This document shows positions 16,400 to 25,534 of a DNA stretch of 54,296 bases, piece after piece. The position numbers were made by a program, and so were the translations under genes. How positions within the stretch are numbered: position 1 is the first letter of the stretch; each line of letters starts with the position of its first letter. The stretch comes from an uncultured SAR116 cluster alpha proteobacterium. GTDB taxonomy: Bacteria; Pseudomonadota; Alphaproteobacteria; Puniceispirillales; Puniceispirillaceae. The notes beneath the pieces are model-generated. The model did no database searches. It saw only the letters and a list, made by a program, of their open reading frames with translations, and was not told the DNA's origin. Location of the stretch: contig CABYZM010000007.1 of NCBI GenBank assembly GCA_902523435.1, positions 1 through 54,296 on the forward strand, in the 5' to 3' direction.

Positions 16400-17570
16400 A
16401 ATCCGTCCTATTGTTGTTTTTAGCTGCCAAAGACTGCCCATTTTCTGAGAATTTCATTTCTTCTGGTATTTCTACATCTGGCTCAGCTAGCGCCTCACCT
16501 TTATCTACACGATACAGATAGGCCAAAACAACTGCTACCGCCTGATAAAGCTGTTCAGCAATCTCAGAACCAATTTCTCCGGTGAAATATAAAGCACGTG
16601 CGAGAAGTGGCGAACGAAACATCGTCACATTCGAAGCCTTTGCACGGTCAATGATCTGATGAGCCATGTTGCCTCTGCCCATTGCTAATATCCGTGGTGC
16701 TTCTGATGAACCGACTTCATATTTCAAAGCAACAGCAAAATGGGTCGGGTTGGTGATCACAGCAGTAGCATCAGGCACATCAGAAAGCGCCGCCTGTTGA
16801 CGGCTGGCATTTGCCGCTGTTTCCATTTGCATTCTGCGGATTTTCGCTTTTACCTCCGGGGAGCCTTCGGTCTGTTTATATTCATCTTTCACTTCCTGCT
16901 TAGTCATTCGTAGAGACTGTATATGTGTATGGCGCTGCCAGAAATAGTCGATCATTGCAATAATTGCCAGAATTATCAAAAGCATCCCAAGAAGAAATGG
17001 AAAATTCAATAGAGATGAAATGGTTGCAGCTCCGAGATCGCGTGACGGCAATTGCAGAACAGAAGGCAGACGAGCATAAATAACAACGGCAGCAATGCTA
17101 AATAACAACACTACTTTCAAAACGGATTTTGTAAGCTCCATTAACCCTTTTGTTCCAAACATTCTTTTGAAACCTTGCAATGGGTTGAGACGATTTCCTT
17201 TAAAGTTTAGGGCCTTGGGGGCAAAATTTAAACCGCCGACTGCAACCTGTGTACCGATCACAATAATTATCATCGGCACGCCAATTACTAAACCAGAAAT
17301 GATAATCGATAAAATTAATTCATAAAACCGCTCAAAAATCATTGTGATAAGATCATCAGGACGTGTGAAATGAAAAAGCCGTGACCAGTAAGAAAGGGCT
17401 TTCTGAGCAAAAAAAGGCGTCACAAACATCATTAGAAATGCTGCAAACATGGAAGTGAAAACAAACATCTCTTTCGAGGTGAGGATCTTGCCGTCCTCAG
17501 CAGATTTTTGAAGTTTTCGTTGGGAGGGGTCTTCGGTCTTTTCTTGACCATCCTGACTTTCTTCAGCCAT
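16389..17570 (-). CDS. flhB: Flagellar export switch protein FlhB
   Basis: Inner-membrane component of the flagellar type III export gate that switches substrate from rod/hook to filament type. The 393 aa show four membrane helices in the first ~215 residues, then the cytoplasmic domain with the autocleavage motif N-P-T-H in VITNPTHFAVALKYE (near residue 270), and the family-typical SSEAPRILAMGRGNMAHQIIDRAKASNVTMFRSPLLARALY. The ATG overlaps the fliR stop by 8 bases. The C-terminal 40 residues are variable and acidic. Complete and expected to be functional. flhA, its usual partner, is not in the window. Confidence 0.97.
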   Translation of the reverse strand: MAEESQDGQEKTEDPSQRKLQKSAEDGKILTSKEMFVFTSMFAAFLMMFVTPFFAQKALSYWSRLFHFTRPDDLITMIFERFYELILSIIISGLVIGVPMIIIVIGTQVAVGGLNFAPKALNFKGNRLNPLQGFKRMFGTKGLMELTKSVLKVVLLFSIAAVVIYARLPSVLQLPSRDLGAATISSLLNFPFLLGMLLIILAIIAMIDYFWQRHTHIQSLRMTKQEVKDEYKQTEGSPEVKAKIRRMQMETAANASRQQAALSDVPDATAVITNPTHFAVALKYEVGSSEAPRILAMGRGNMAHQIIDRAKASNVTMFRSPLLARALYFTGEIGSEIAEQLYQAVAVVLAYLYRVDKGEALAEPDVEIPEEMKFSENGQSLAAKNNNRTDYEA

Positions 17571-18390
17571 AGGTTACTGCCCCCATCACAAAGTGAAAAT
17601 TATCAATTGTTGATTGAACTAGGTCTTTGAGAGCAAGTGATATTGTTCCAATTGACATGTAAAGAACAACAAAGACAGCCAGCATCGAGATCGGAAAGCC
17701 AAAAGAGAATAGGTTCAACTGCGGAGCTGAACGCGTGATTACTCCAATCGCCAGATTTATGAGCAGCATGGTTATTGCAATGGGCATCATTATAATTGTA
17801 GCTGCTAGGAACATAGAACCAGCCGCGGAAATGCCACCATTTATTAAAACTCCAAAAGCTGGCATTTGACCAATTGGCAAATAACTGTAGCTTTCAAGCA
17901 TTATTCTTATAACAACAAGATGTCCGTTCATACCAAGGAATAAGACAACAAGAAATAAAGAAAACATCTTTGAAACAACCGGTGTTGAAGCTCCTGTGCT
18001 CGGATCAATCTGAGCTGCAAACCCAAGACCAGCAGAAGTTGCAATCTTTTCTCCTGCTAGCACGGCAGCTGAAAAAGCTATTGTGATGATCAAACCTGCG
18101 GAAAGGCCAACAACAAGTTCGGTGATAACCACACCTAGAACTTGTAATTCGCTGTAGCTGTCTACTGTGGGTACATCTACATAGCCCATTATGACGACAC
18201 CCAGGAGTGCAGATAAAATAATACGGATTTGCAGAGGCACATTCGCGGCCCCAAATACGGGAACTGCCACAATAAAAGCCCCAATACGAAGCGTTGCCAA
18301 AAAAAACTGGGCTAACAACGACATAACAGCCTGCAGCTCAAGCCCTGGAAGGCCTCCCATATTATTGAGTAATGTGAGGGGAAGATGCAT
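17563..18390 (-). CDS. fliR: Flagellar export protein FliR
   Basis: A 275-aa integral membrane subunit of the export gate core (FliP5-FliQ4-FliR1). At least six hydrophobic segments are seen, with FliR hallmarks: FFLATLRIGAFIVAVPVFG, GEKIATSAGLGFAAQIDPSTGASTPVVSKMF and the C-terminal FSFGFPISMLAVFVVLYMS. The family's usual length is about 260. It starts 17 bases after the fliQ stop and overlaps flhB, so it belongs to the fliO-P-Q-R-flhB unit. Confidence 0.95.
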   Translation of the reverse strand: MHLPLTLLNNMGGLPGLELQAVMSLLAQFFLATLRIGAFIVAVPVFGAANVPLQIRIILSALLGVVIMGYVDVPTVDSYSELQVLGVVITELVVGLSAGLIITIAFSAAVLAGEKIATSAGLGFAAQIDPSTGASTPVVSKMFSLFLVVLFLGMNGHLVVIRIMLESYSYLPIGQMPAFGVLINGGISAAGSMFLAATIIMMPIAITMLLINLAIGVITRSAPQLNLFSFGFPISMLAVFVVLYMSIGTISLALKDLVQSTIDNFHFVMGAVTYG

Positions 18391-18407
18391 TATTGGGCGT
18401 CCTAGGC

Positions 18408-18677
18408 TTAGCCAATTTGAGTGATTTGGTCAAAAATGAAAGCAAAATAATCCGTTAGATTCACCAGTATGAAATTGGCTGCAAATCCGAATGTCAGTAA
18501 AACCAAAACCAATTTAGGCACAAAGCTAAGTGTCATTTCATTTATTGAAGTCGCAGCCTGTATGATTCCGATCAACAAACCAATGGCGAGAGCGACCCCC
18601 AGAATAGGGCCAGCTATTATAACAATCTGCCACATTGCCATCCGCAAGAACTCAACATTCATATCAAAATCAAACAT
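18408..18677 (-). CDS. fliQ: Flagellar export protein FliQ
   Basis: An 89-aa export-gate subunit with two membrane helices. The recognisable pattern is MWQIVIIAGPILGVALAIGLLIGIIQAATSINEMTLSFVPKL, the FliQ/SctS signature, and a second helix up to a short C-terminus. Full length for the family. It lies between fliP (33-base gap) and fliR (17-base gap). Confidence 0.95.
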   Translation of the reverse strand: MFDFDMNVEFLRMAMWQIVIIAGPILGVALAIGLLIGIIQAATSINEMTLSFVPKLVLVLLTFGFAANFILVNLTDYFAFIFDQITQIG

Positions 18678-18710
18678 TATTCAGTCTTTCTTTATTTCTA
18701 CATTGACCCT

Positions 18711-19523
18711 TTAGGCCGAATATGTTGCGACCAAAGAACCAACAGTCATTGCCCAACCATCAACCAGAACAAATAAAAGCAGTTTGAAAGGCAGCGACAC
18801 CAGCATAGGACTTAGCATCATCATCCCTAGGGACATCAACACAGAGGCAATAACCATATCAATCACAAGGAATGGCAAAAATAAAAGGAAACCAATCTGA
18901 AAAGCTGTTTTAAGTTCAGAAGTGATGAAGGCAGGTAACAAAATGGTGAGAGGCACATCCTCGGCTGCCTCAAATCCTGTTTCATTTGCCATGTCAGCAA
19001 ACATATTCAAATCATCTTTACGGGTATTTTTGACAAGAAAATCCTTCATGGTATTGCTGGCATTGGTTAAGGCAATATCAGCTGACAGGTCTCCATTAAG
19101 ATAGGGATCCGCAGCCTCCTCATAAACAGTTGTCAGCGTTGGCGCCATGATAAACAAAGACAGAAACAAAGCTATTGCAATGAGCACCTGATTAGGTGGC
19201 GTCTGCTGCGTGCCCATTGCCTGTCGTAAAATTGACAGAACAATGATTATCCGAGTGAAAGAGGTCATGCCCAAGACCAGTGATGGCAATAAAGTTAGTG
19301 CCGTCATTAGAGCTAGCACTTGCAATGAGAGGCTGTAGGATGTTGAACCGTCACCGAATTCAGTTGAGGTCAAAGCAGGCAAACCACCTGTAAGACCAGC
19401 AAGGTTGTCGGCGGCCGTCGCTATCCCGCTAGTTGCCAAAAAGATCAAAGTGCCTGTTGCAGCAATGCCCAAAAAACTTATAAAGTTTATCAAAAATCTG
19501 AATGTTAAATGTTGATATTGCAT
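18711..19523 (-). CDS. fliP: Flagellar export protein FliP
   Basis: A 270-aa main subunit of the export-gate core. It has an N-terminal signal peptide/hydrophobic leader to about residue 37, then the family block LQVLALMTALTLLPSLVLGMTSFTRIIIVLSILRQAMGTQQTPPNQVLIAIALFLSLFIMAPT. The periplasmic part is followed by the C-terminal pair of helices (FLLFLPFLVIDMVIASVLMSLGMMMLSP, FKLLLFVLVDGW). The ATG at 19523 overlaps the fliO stop by one base (TGATG), so it is preferred over the TTG one codon upstream. Confidence 0.97.
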   Translation of the reverse strand: MQYQHLTFRFLINFISFLGIAATGTLIFLATSGIATAADNLAGLTGGLPALTSTEFGDGSTSYSLSLQVLALMTALTLLPSLVLGMTSFTRIIIVLSILRQAMGTQQTPPNQVLIAIALFLSLFIMAPTLTTVYEEAADPYLNGDLSADIALTNASNTMKDFLVKNTRKDDLNMFADMANETGFEAAEDVPLTILLPAFITSELKTAFQIGFLLFLPFLVIDMVIASVLMSLGMMMLSPMLVSLPFKLLLFVLVDGWAMTVGSLVATYSA

Positions 19524-20011
19524 CAATTATTTCTCCAACCTTTGAATTTTGCTGCAAAATCTGCAATTTCTTGTGGCCCTATCTCATGGGGCTGTGGTTC
19601 ATCATCAACTTTATCACTATGACGGGAAAACTCATTCTTTAGTTCAAGTGGGGTCTGGTCGGATGAAGGCTCTTGAGAACTAACTTGGTCAGACGGATTA
19701 TCATTCCGAGTAACGAGGGGATCAAATGGCAGATTTGATGTTTGGGGAACTGTTAATGAGAGCGGTAGGAGTGAAGGCTGAAATCCCTTGCCAGAGAGCA
19801 TAACAAATTCATGTTTATCGATTGCAATGAGGCGCAGTCGCTCAGTAGGACTAACAGCTGTCTCTTCAACAACGTGAATACGCTGACCTTTATGTAAATT
19901 GGCACGTATAAAACTACCCTTCATACGTAAAAATAATAATAGACCTATCAGACATGAGAGAAACACAACAGTTATGACAATCTGTTGCATTCCTACAATT
20001 TGAGTAATCAT
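19523..20011 (-). CDS. fliO: Flagellar biosynthesis protein FliO
   Basis: A 162-aa protein with one N-terminal membrane helix (IVITVVFLSCLIGLLLFLRM, about residues 9-28) and a small beta-rich cytoplasmic domain containing HVVEETAVSPTERLRLIAIDKHEFVMLSG, the poorly conserved FliO pattern. FliO helps assemble the FliP ring. The C-terminal tail is proline/serine-rich and acidic. I set the start at 20011 because the longer frame lacks a signal-like N-terminus and AAGGTTGAAG lies before this ATG. First gene of the unit served by the sigma-54 promoter at 20076. Confidence 0.85.
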   Translation of the reverse strand: MITQIVGMQQIVITVVFLSCLIGLLLFLRMKGSFIRANLHKGQRIHVVEETAVSPTERLRLIAIDKHEFVMLSGKGFQPSLLPLSLTVPQTSNLPFDPLVTRNDNPSDQVSSQEPSSDQTPLELKNEFSRHSDKVDDEPQPHEIGPQEIADFAAKFKGWRNN

Positions 20012-20075
20012 AATCTTCAACCTTTTCTTTTCCAGCCAAGCCAAACGTAAGTTTTTCAGCCCAGCATTTAAGAAA

Positions 20076-20092
20076 GGCAAAAATCATGCCAT
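20076..20092 (-). promoter_or_regulatory. Sigma-54 promoter of fliO-P-Q-R-flhB
   Basis: On the minus strand TGGCATG-N4-TTTGCC: -24 TGGCAT and -12 TTGCC with GG and GC 12 bases apart. The expected transcription start is near 20064, about 50 bases before the fliO ATG. It lies in the 200-base gap between fliN and fliO, where a promoter is expected. Confidence 0.75.
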
Positions 20093-20108
20093 TGAAAAAA
20101 ATTCTGTT

Positions 20109-20131
20109 AAAACATTTTAACACAATGTTTT
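20109..20131 (-). terminator. Possible terminator after fliN
   Basis: An 8-bp perfect inverted repeat (AAAACATT / AATGTTTT) with a 7-base loop, about 80 bases after the fliN stop. It is followed on the minus strand by a U-rich stretch a few bases away. The stem is AT-only apart from one pair and so thermodynamically weak. It may separate the fliK-N transcript from the fliO unit. Confidence 0.3.
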
Positions 20132-20211
20132 AATTGTATTTTTTAGAAAGAGTGTGTTACTAGATATTTGAAATGTTTTGTCGGATTATTGACAGGCCCT
20201 AACACCTTAAA

Positions 20212-20562
20212 CTAAAGGTTCTCAACCCGCTTTTCAGGATCAACAATCTCCGTAAAACGCACCCCGAAACGTTCGCCAACCATTACAATTTCGCCTTTTG
20301 CAATCATGGTCCCATTCACCAAAATATCGAGTGGGTCACCTGCTAAACGGTCCAACTCAATTACAGACCCTTCATTAAGGCGCAACAAATCTCTTATTTT
20401 GATTTCTGTATTGCCAACCTCAACGGAAAGCTGAACCTCGATGTTTTCAAGCACACGGAGGTTTTCAGATGAAGCAATTCCCGAGGACGCGCTTGGAGGG
20501 GCGCTGAAGTCACGAAGCCCATCTTCTTGTTGCTGCTCATTCATTTCTTGTTCTTCAGCCAT
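20212..20562 (-). CDS. fliN: Flagellar motor switch protein FliN
   Basis: A 116-aa C-ring protein. After a polar, glutamine-rich N-terminus, the SpoA (surface presentation) domain occupies residues 36-110: LENIEVQLSVEVGNTEIKIRDLLRLNEGSVIELDRLAGDPLDILVNGTMIAKGEIVMVGERFGVRFTEIV, matching FliN closely. It has a good ribosome site (GAGGATAAAAATCATG). It follows fliM by 50 bases and ends the fliK-L-M-N group. Confidence 0.97.
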   Translation of the reverse strand: MAEEQEMNEQQQEDGLRDFSAPPSASSGIASSENLRVLENIEVQLSVEVGNTEIKIRDLLRLNEGSVIELDRLAGDPLDILVNGTMIAKGEIVMVGERFGVRFTEIVDPEKRVENL

Positions 20563-20612
20563 GATTTTTATCCTCGTAGATTCATGCCAACGGTTTTTCT
20601 GCTGGTCTGCGT

Positions 20613-21578
20613 TTACAAACGTTTTTGTAGATTAATCGCCGACTTTCCTGCCACTTCACCCATTTCGCCAGTAAAAAAGGGTTTGTCTTCCACTTTAATA
20701 GTAACGCCCTCATTTATCATCATCGGGACCACATCCCCAATTTTAAGCCTCGTCATATTGCCAACTGACATCACCGGTTGCCCTAGGAGAGCCGAGAGAT
20801 TCAGTGGAATATTCAACACTGCCTTTTCCATCATTTCACGCCAAGAGAGATTATCTTGGCTAGAATCTGACTGAACCCTAGAACGCAGCTGGGTAGCAAT
20901 TGGCTTGAGCGTCTGTAAAGGATAAACAATGTCCAAAGTATCTGACCCCGCTCCTGGAAGCTGAATCACAAACGAACAGATTATTACCAGCTCATTTCCA
21001 TCTACAACAGAAGCAAATTGGGTATTCACCTCACGCCCTTGCTCTATCAATGAAATCGGCATTAAATCCCGCCAAGAATTCATCAGAGCATCATTTAACC
21101 CTTCAGAAACTAGCTCAATCACTCGCTCCTCTGTCGAGGTAAATTCAGCGCGGGTTCCTCCGGCGCTGGTGATTGTTCCACCATAAAATGCGGCCGTCAG
21201 TATTGAAATAAATTTAGGTGGCATAGTAAGTAGCACTGGCCCCCTGAGCTCTTCTAAACGGGAAATATTTAAATTCATAAAGGCATCGATGCTGGCACAA
21301 TACTCGTCAAAAGTTTTAACCTCAGGTGCAAATGATGTTATTCTGGGTTGGATGCGCAACATTGGCAAAAACACTGTTCGGGCTTGACGGGCAAATCGCT
21401 CATTCACTTGACGAAGAGCATAATAATCACCCATTAGAGAAAGATCGTCCTCGCCAAAGGCAAAAGGGCGAACATCATCTGAAGATGAAACGTCAATATT
21501 GACCGTTTTTGAGCTATCCTGCAGCCCTTCCATGAGCGCATTTACTTCATCACTGGTCAGTTTTTTTGAAGCCATCAT
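20613..21578 (-). CDS. fliM: Flagellar motor switch protein FliM
   Basis: A 321-aa C-ring protein that binds phosphorylated CheY and switches rotation direction. The N-terminal CheY-binding peptide is visible (LTSDEVNALMEGL, residues 6-18), followed by the middle domain (about 45-225, with FAPEVKTFDEYCASI and LEELRGPVLLTMPPKF) and a C-terminal SpoA domain (NIPLNLSALLGQPVMSVGNMTRLKIGDVVPM, about 249-310). Normal length. It lies between fliL and fliN in the fliK-N group. The intact CheY peptide implies chemotactic control, though no che genes are in the window. Confidence 0.96.
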   Translation of the reverse strand: MMASKKLTSDEVNALMEGLQDSSKTVNIDVSSSDDVRPFAFGEDDLSLMGDYYALRQVNERFARQARTVFLPMLRIQPRITSFAPEVKTFDEYCASIDAFMNLNISRLEELRGPVLLTMPPKFISILTAAFYGGTITSAGGTRAEFTSTEERVIELVSEGLNDALMNSWRDLMPISLIEQGREVNTQFASVVDGNELVIICSFVIQLPGAGSDTLDIVYPLQTLKPIATQLRSRVQSDSSQDNLSWREMMEKAVLNIPLNLSALLGQPVMSVGNMTRLKIGDVVPMMINEGVTIKVEDKPFFTGEMGEVAGKSAINLQKRL

Positions 21579-21632
21579 CTAAACCTGTTTTCGATTTGAA
21601 ACTTTCTTTATTACCTTTAGTCTTATAAAAGT

Positions 21633-22214
21633 TTACTGAAGAACAAAAGAGGTAAAGTGCACCTCTTCAATGCCACCAAAATCTTCCAATTGCATCAGCT
21701 TTTCATTCACTCCATCTCTAAGTGCACGTGCCAGGGCCTCTCTTCCCTGCTTTCCCTGTATTTCTTCTTCGGTAAATTCGCTCATCACGTTCAGAATTTG
21801 TGATCTGAGCGCGAGCTGATGATCTTCAACATTTCCTATAACTTCATCATCATATTGTGTAGATACACCAAGTCCAACCTGCAAGAATTTACGGGATGCC
21901 TTCAGGTTTGTGGTGAAAGTGCCAGGAAATTCAAAATAGGTAGTCACAAAAGTCTCAATTTCAGGCGTTTCCTTGACAACCTTCTGATTGCCAAGGGCTG
22001 CCTCCTCTTCAGCTTCACGCGCAGCATCGGCCTCTGCCATTTTCTTTTCAATAATCGTCTCTATTTCATCAGAGGGATCTGGTTGAGCGCTGCCAAAAAG
22101 AATATAGCCTCCACCTAGACCAGCCCCGACCAAGATTAGACCTCCAACAACAAATAATAGAATACGCAGAATAAAGCCTTTTTTCTTTGGCTCATCATTT
22201 TCTTCATCTGCCAT
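21633..22214 (-). CDS. fliL: Flagellar basal-body-associated protein FliL
   Basis: A 193-aa inner-membrane protein around the stator. It has a short cytoplasmic, lysine-rich N-terminus, one membrane helix (ILRILLFVVGGLILVGAGLGGGYILFG, about 15-41), an acidic helical linker (50-80), and the periplasmic stomatin-like FliL domain ending in the typical KLMQLEDFGGIEEVHFTSFVLQ. It has a strong ribosome site AAGGAGAT. FliL stabilises stator units and increases torque in other species, which fits the PomAB-type stator encoded nearby. Confidence 0.93.
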   Translation of the reverse strand: MADEENDEPKKKGFILRILLFVVGGLILVGAGLGGGYILFGSAQPDPSDEIETIIEKKMAEADAAREAEEEAALGNQKVVKETPEIETFVTTYFEFPGTFTTNLKASRKFLQVGLGVSTQYDDEVIGNVEDHQLALRSQILNVMSEFTEEEIQGKQGREALARALRDGVNEKLMQLEDFGGIEEVHFTSFVLQ

Positions 22215-22300
22215 CTTTATATCTCCTTAGCTTTTATAACGGCATGTTGCCGCTACCTTTTTCAGCTCTTCCAATTTTTAAGACCCTGTATTGACGGTAA

Positions 22301-23677
22301 TCACGCCTTCAAATTAACTAACCCGTCAGATGTATCAGGATCATCACTCTTGCTATCTCTTTCAGCTCCACCGGGTGCACCCGCTTGTTCATTTTGCTTA
22401 CCTTGTCTTTCAAAGCCATGATTTTGCCCACCGGCAAATGCATCGAACTGACCAAGCTTTAGTCCAGTTTCGCTCAGCATGTTTGACAGCCGCCCTTCCG
22501 CCTCAATCAAGATTTGTGCAGCTGAACTTGTTTCCGTCCTCAAAATCACATTTGTCTGATCCATGGCAACTGAGAGACTAATTTTTAAACGTCCAAGACT
22601 ACGTGGATGCAACTCAATTTCGAGACCCTTTGCGCCAGTTCCAAGTTCACGCTCAATTCGGCGGATAAGTTTACTCGTCCATTTTTCATCTTGCATATCT
22701 AGTACGTCAAGCCATTGTTCGGCGAGGTCAGAGGGTGATGTTCCTCCATAGGCAGAGCTAAATCCTGATTGCTGACCCCCATTTTGAGTGGAATTTGTAT
22801 ATTGACCAACTGATGAAAAGCCAGTTTGGATGTCAGCAACAGTAACTTTGGAGAGCTGTGGTGATGGAACCGCTGAGCGGGCAAAGCTTCTAGCAGGTTG
22901 CTCGCCAACGTCAATGAGCCGCTCTGTTTTCAGACTATTTGTGTCAAGAATTTTATTGTCCTCTAGTGTGCTTAATTGCGCATCAGGTGATAACTCTACC
23001 CTTAATACAGACCTGTGCGCTCTATCACCTTTAAGATTAATAATCTGACGAGAAGCTTTCGCCCCTCTTCCTGAATTATTTCCTTCTTTGTTCAAAAATC
23101 CAATACTAGTTTTTTCTCCAATCCGCGGCGGAGGTGGGCCAATAAATTCGGGATCAAGTTCTGACACTTGATGCTTCTGCCCAGCCTGTGCAGTGCTCGC
23201 TGACTTTGCTGCAGTTTCTGTGACGTGGGATTGTTTTAAATCCTCTGCAAGCGCAGCCATCTGTGGCTCTTTCTGCAGGAAACTTGTACCAGCAAGTCGT
23301 TGAACATTTTCTGTCAATTTGCTGTCTGCAGCCAAAAGGCCAGCATCAGGCAGCTTTTTCACCTCAAGGCTGACATTGTCAGTCTTCCCATCTTCAGTTG
23401 TGTTTTGGTTTGAGGTGTCATTTTTCTGATCCAACTTAGACGGGCCCACCCCCCCCAAAGCAGTTAAAAGGGACGGCTCGGTTATCAGGTCAGCATCCGT
23501 TATGTTTTCCTTTGTCTGGGCTGCCTCAGAATCATCTTCTTTCTGTGCAGGATGCATTCCGCCAAATAACGCTGAAAACAAACCTTCACCGCTCTCACCA
23601 GCCGGGCTATCGCCTTCTTTTGTAGTTCCTTTGATAATCGGCGTTTGAGCGCCAGATGTAGCAACAATTTTTGACAT
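22301..23677 (-). CDS. fliK: Flagellar hook-length control protein FliK
   Basis: A 458-aa molecular ruler. The N-terminal 330 residues are low-complexity, polar and disordered-looking (ruler part). The conserved C-terminal Flg_hook domain is clear: LGTGAKGLEIELHPRSLGRLKISLSVAMDQTNVILRTETSSAAQILIEAEGRLSNMLSETGLKLGQFDAFAG (about 343-413), followed by a Q/G-rich tail. I chose the ATG at 23677, preceded by AGGATAGG. It begins its own unit: a sigma-54 promoter lies 50 bases upstream, between fliJ and fliK. The ruler length should match hook length. Confidence 0.93.
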   Translation of the reverse strand: MSKIVATSGAQTPIIKGTTKEGDSPAGESGEGLFSALFGGMHPAQKEDDSEAAQTKENITDADLITEPSLLTALGGVGPSKLDQKNDTSNQNTTEDGKTDNVSLEVKKLPDAGLLAADSKLTENVQRLAGTSFLQKEPQMAALAEDLKQSHVTETAAKSASTAQAGQKHQVSELDPEFIGPPPPRIGEKTSIGFLNKEGNNSGRGAKASRQIINLKGDRAHRSVLRVELSPDAQLSTLEDNKILDTNSLKTERLIDVGEQPARSFARSAVPSPQLSKVTVADIQTGFSSVGQYTNSTQNGGQQSGFSSAYGGTSPSDLAEQWLDVLDMQDEKWTSKLIRRIERELGTGAKGLEIELHPRSLGRLKISLSVAMDQTNVILRTETSSAAQILIEAEGRLSNMLSETGLKLGQFDAFAGGQNHGFERQGKQNEQAGAPGGAERDSKSDDPDTSDGLVNLKA

Positions 23678-23727
23678 AAACCTATCCTGTTTCTCAGAAC
23701 GAAAACGCAAATTCGCCTAAAGGCGGG

Positions 23728-23744
23728 TGCAAGTTGAGTGCCAA
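23728..23744 (-). promoter_or_regulatory. Sigma-54 promoter of fliK-L-M-N
   Basis: On the minus strand TTGGCACTCAACTTGCA: a full consensus -24 (TTGGCAC) and -12 (TTGCA) with correct spacing. Expected start near 23716, about 39 bases before the fliK ATG. It sits between fliJ and fliK and so splits the long minus-strand flagellar run into separate transcripts. Confidence 0.88.
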
Positions 23745-23765
23745 AGTGTCTGTTCTAAGCCGGTC

Positions 23766-24203
23766 TTAGTGTTTTGTTGAGCGCCTTCGAAGCTCCGTCA
23801 ACCGCTCATCAGCCTTGTCTAGTTCAAGTTTTTTGGCTTGGCTGACTAACTCATCAGCCCGCTCCTGTTTTCTAGCCCTTTTCTGTTCTGCGCGGACTAG
23901 ATCACTCTGCATCGACTGCATTTCTTTTTCTAGATGAACGCAACGATTTTCAGCTATCTCAAGCTGGTCACGGACCTGCGTATTATACCAAGATGAGGAG
24001 TGCAGAGCCATTGCAGTCTTTGCCAAATCCTGCGAATTGGTCTCTTCAACTAAGTTTTCAAGCTTGTTGCGAACATCATTATTCTTGTTCAGTTCATCAC
24101 GTAATGCATTTAAGGACTGTCGTTTTCGGAATGCGTCAAGCTTATCACGCAGCGCCATTTTCTTAAAAATAGAGGCTCGCCTCATCTTTTCCTCAGAACT
24201 CAT
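23766..24203 (-). CDS. fliJ: Flagellar export chaperone FliJ
   Basis: A 145-aa protein predicted to be almost entirely coiled coil, with charged heptads from residue 10 to 140 (MALRDKLDAFRKRQSLNALRDELNKNNDVRNKLENL...EKEMQSMQSDLVRAEQKRARKQERADELVSQAKKLE). Size and position match FliJ, the stalk of the FliI ATPase ring. The start overlaps the fliI stop by one base (TAATG), so it is translationally coupled to the ATPase. Sequence conservation of FliJ is low; the call rests on coiled coil plus position. Confidence 0.88.
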   Translation of the reverse strand: MSSEEKMRRASIFKKMALRDKLDAFRKRQSLNALRDELNKNNDVRNKLENLVEETNSQDLAKTAMALHSSSWYNTQVRDQLEIAENRCVHLEKEMQSMQSDLVRAEQKRARKQERADELVSQAKKLELDKADERLTELRRRSTKH

Positions 24204-25534
24204 TATGACGCTCCAGCGAAGAGCCCCTGAAGCCCGGCCACAGCCTCCTCAAAGGAAGATTTCTCATTGTAAGGCTGTTGAATATGACCCATGAGTTGAG
24301 GCCAAAGCTGGACGGCAAGATCAAGATCAGGATCTTGACCTGGACTATAGCCACCCATCAAAATGAGGTCACGATTTTCAAGATAAAGCGAAACAAGACG
24401 TCGGAACACAACGGCATTCTCAGTCTGCTGCGGTGTAACAATCTCGTTCATCACACGACTGACCGAGGCTGGCACGTCAATTGCTGGATAAATGCCAAGT
24501 TGCGTCTGCTGACGCGACAGTAATATATGCCCGTCTAAAATCGCTCGAGCGGCATCAACCACCGGGTCATTAGCATCATCACCGTCTGCGAGAACTGTAT
24601 AAAATGATGTGATTGAACCCTGACTTTTGAGACCTGTGCCAGATCGCTCTATTAGCGACGGGATGAGGGAAACCACAGACGGAGGATACCCTTTTGATGT
24701 TGGCTGTTCGCCCAACGCCAAGCCAATTTCACGTCTTGCGTGAGCAACGCGCGTCAAAGAATCCATGATAAGAAGTACATTATTACCTTTATCCCGAAAA
24801 TATTCAGCAATCGCCGTTGCCCGTTTAGCTGCGCGTATACGCAATAAAGGTGATCTATCAGCTGGTTCTGCAACTACCACAGTGCGATTTTTGGTATTTG
24901 CGCTAAATACCGTATTCACAAATTCTCCTACCTCTCGGCCCCGCTCTCCAATTAATCCAACTACCACAACTTCCGCCTCTGTGAAGCGTGTCATCATGCT
25001 CAGGAGTACAGATTTACCAACCCCGGAGCCAGCAATAATTCCTAACCGCTGACCCTGACCAACGGTCAAAAGTGAATTTATTACCCTCACACCCACATCA
25101 AGGCGTGTATCAATAGGCTTGCGAGCAAGAGGATTGATTTTTACCCCATCAATTGGCCAGTTATCTGTCAATTTTGGTATCGCTTGACCGTCAAGACTTC
25201 GACCAAGGCTGTCAATCACTCGACCAAGAAGACCTTTGCCAACTGGAATCATGTAGCCGTCATCATATACAGCCACCTTGGCCCCAACACTTATACGAGC
25301 CCCCGTTTCATGAACACACAAAAGGTTATTTTTATTCTGAAAACCGATTACTTCAGCTAATATTTGGGCATCTTCTATAGTTTCAATTAGACATAAGGTG
25401 CCTATAGTTGCGGGAAATCCATCACATTCAATTAAATGGCCATCAAACCTACTTACCCGACCAAAAAAATTAACCCGAGCTGGCTCAGCAGCATTCTTGG
25501 CTGCGCTGACTAGACTTTGGGTCAATATACTCAT
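24203..25534 (-). CDS. fliI: Flagellum-specific ATPase FliI
   Basis: A 443-aa F1-beta-like ATPase of the flagellar type III export machine, cytoplasmic. Walker A GIIAGSGVGKSVLL (about 164-177), Walker B LLIMDSLTRVAHARREIGLALGEQP (about 253-275), and the SFYTVLADGDDANDPVVDAARAILDGHILLSR block are present. Normal length and complete. The ATG overlaps the fliH stop (ATGA). Directly upstream, at the 3' end of fliH, lies the 45-bp tandem repeat. Confidence 0.97.
   Translation of the reverse strand: MSILTQSLVSAAKNAAEPARVNFFGRVSRFDGHLIECDGFPATIGTLCLIETIEDAQILAEVIGFQNKNNLLCVHETGARISVGAKVAVYDDGYMIPVGKGLLGRVIDSLGRSLDGQAIPKLTDNWPIDGVKINPLARKPIDTRLDVGVRVINSLLTVGQGQRLGIIAGSGVGKSVLLSMMTRFTEAEVVVVGLIGERGREVGEFVNTVFSANTKNRTVVVAEPADRSPLLRIRAAKRATAIAEYFRDKGNNVLLIMDSLTRVAHARREIGLALGEQPTSKGYPPSVVSLIPSLIERSGTGLKSQGSITSFYTVLADGDDANDPVVDAARAILDGHILLSRQQTQLGIYPAIDVPASVSRVMNEIVTPQQTENAVVFRRLVSLYLENRDLILMGGYSPGQDPDLDLAVQLWPQLMGHIQQPYNEKSSFEEAVAGLQGLFAGAS

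Noticed and set aside
23714-23725. Short CGCC-TTTA-GGCG hairpin between fliJ and fliK as the fliJ terminator
   Set aside because: The stem is only four pairs and it sits at the expected start point of the fliK transcript, with no U-tract following.
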